A DNA stretch of 64,000 bases from Streptomyces olindensis. Its GTDB lineage: Bacteria > Actinomycetota > Actinomycetes > Streptomycetales > Streptomycetaceae. Positions 63,254 through 64,000 of this stretch are shown here, piece by piece. The position numbers were made by a program, and so were the translations under genes. Position 1 is the first letter of the stretch; each line of letters starts with the position of its first letter. The DNA is taken from assembly GCA_000696115.1 (NCBI GenBank), contig JJOH01000095.1:124001-188000 (forward strand). Direction: 5' to 3'. The notes under the pieces are model-generated. The model had not been told where the DNA came from. It did not search any database and saw nothing but the letters and a program-made list of their open reading frames with translations.

Positions 63254-63282
63254 GGGGAGCGACGGGAGCGGCAGAGGGGAAC

Positions 63283-63366
63283 GGCCGTCCTGCCCGCACT
63301 GTCGGGGTGGGCGACGGGAACGGGGACGGGAAGGGCCGTCCCCGCCCGCACTGTCGCGGTGGATGA
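63283..63366. repeat. imperfect direct repeat in the intergenic spacer
   Basis: Two copies of about 32 bp, at 63283-63314 and 63334-63366, share GGCCGTC and CGCCCGCACTGTC or GCCCGCACTGTCGGGGTGG. They lie between the Gly-rich protein gene and the convergent MFS gene. Function is unknown. Confidence 0.6.
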
Positions 63367-63400
63367 CCCGAGATCTCCACCCGCACGCCCCAGCCGGACG

Positions 63401-64000
63401 TCAGCCCCGTACCACCTCCCGGCCCACGCCCCGACGCCCCCACCACGCCACCCCGGCCACGGCACCCGCCAGGACGACCAGCCCGGCGCTGACCCACACC
63501 GGCGAGCGGTAGCCGAGCCCGGCGCCGATGGCCGTGCCGCCGGCCCAGGGCCTAGCGCGGCGCCGACGTTGAGCGCGGCCGTGGCGAAACCGCCGGCCAG
63601 CGTCGGCGCGGCCGGTGCCGCGTACAGCACCTGGGAGATCAGCGTGGAGCCGACGCCGAACGACAGCGCCCCCTGCGCGAAGACCAGTCCGAGGGCCAGG
63701 ACCGGGTGCCCGGCCCCGAGGGCCAGGACGCACCAGCCCACGCACACCGCGACGCCACCGCCGGCGAGGACCGGCACGGGATGCCGGTCGGCGAAGCGCC
63801 CCGCGGCGGTCACCCCGGCGAACGACCCGGCCCCGAACAGTGCGAGCACCCCGGGCACCCAGCCGCTGCCCAGCCCCGTCACCTCGGTGACCAGCGGCGC
63901 GAGATAGGTGAAGGTGCAGAACGTCGCCCCGTTGACCAGGGCGCCCAGTAGCAGCGTCACGAGCAGCCCGGGGCTGCGCAGCGACCGCAGCTCACCCCCC
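63401..64000 (-). pseudogene. Cmx/CmrA-type MFS transporter, frameshifted, 5' end outside the window
   Basis: The minus strand encodes the C-terminal half of a 12-helix drug exporter. Recognisable segments are LVNGATFCTFTYLAPLVTEV (chloramphenicol-exporter group) and GGFATAALNVGAALGP. At 63548-63550 a run of three G on the plus strand breaks the frame. Restoring a fourth G would continue it as LGP-WAGGTAIGAGLGYRSPVW and on to TGA 63401-63403. As it stands the protein runs into unrelated residues, so the gene is inactivated or there is a sequencing error in the homopolymer. It enters from beyond base 64000. Confidence 0.8.

Overview
This window looks like a core chromosomal segment of a Streptomyces. 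The evidence is very high GC with almost every third codon position G or C, frequent GTG and TTG starts, a single TTA codon, long perfect-stem intergenic hairpins, and a gene order I recognise from memory as close to the S. coelicolor region around ligA, gatCAB, ilvBNC, serA, leuB, ilvE and cimA. No tRNA, rRNA, CRISPR array, insertion sequence or prophage was recognised.

Layout. 1-6.7 kb: an alpha/beta hydrolase whose 3' end is tandemly triplicated, a DUF427 protein, a methyltransferase-LOG pair, an SDR, a MetE-like protein and DNA ligase ligA. 7-9.3 kb: the membrane GGDEF-EAL protein RmdB. 9.4-13 kb: gatC-gatA-small membrane protein-gatB, closed by an 18-bp-stem terminator. 13-25 kb: methyltransferase, MMPL transporter, acetyltransferase, small proteins, a large LuxR-type ATPase regulator, a PQQ-type sugar dehydrogenase lipoprotein, an aldo/keto reductase and a D-2-hydroxyacid dehydrogenase. 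25.3-28.5 kb: a second c-di-GMP protein (CdgC-like, intact GGDEF, degenerate EAL), apparently preceded by an overlapping His-rich small ORF. 28.5-34 kb: ilvBNC behind a leader-peptide attenuator, then serA. 34-43 kb: an accessory stretch with a TetR/MFS divergon, a nickel/peptide-type ABC transporter with fused permeases and a Zur-like box, and a haloperoxidase-family pseudogene. 41.7-45.9 kb: PucR regulator with proline dehydrogenase and P5C dehydrogenase. 46-49.5 kb: a medium-chain reductase, an AAC(2')-family acetyltransferase, a small protein and a Tat lipoprotein phosphatase. 49.6-52 kb: leuB and ilvE. 52-57.7 kb: NCS1 permease, urease-like ureAB-ureC, agmatine deiminase and TetR. 57.8-64 kb: a beta-propeller secreted protein, cimA behind a second attenuator, a SLATT protein, a Gly-rich membrane protein and a frameshifted Cmx-type MFS gene running off the window.

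How it fits together. Branched-chain amino acid synthesis dominates: cimA starts isoleucine from pyruvate, leuB serves leucine and citramalate routes, ilvBNC makes the keto-acid precursors and ilvE transaminates them. Two of these units carry attenuators whose leader peptides contain Ile/Leu/Val codons. The most unusual set is the ureAB-ureC-aguA-tetR operon with its divergent permease. It lacks urease maturation genes, has a Val where urease has its flap cysteine, and contains agmatine deiminase; together with two matching operators in the divergent promoter this suggests a regulated agmatine/carbamoylputrescine or other ureido-compound pathway rather than ordinary ureolysis. That functional reading is inference.
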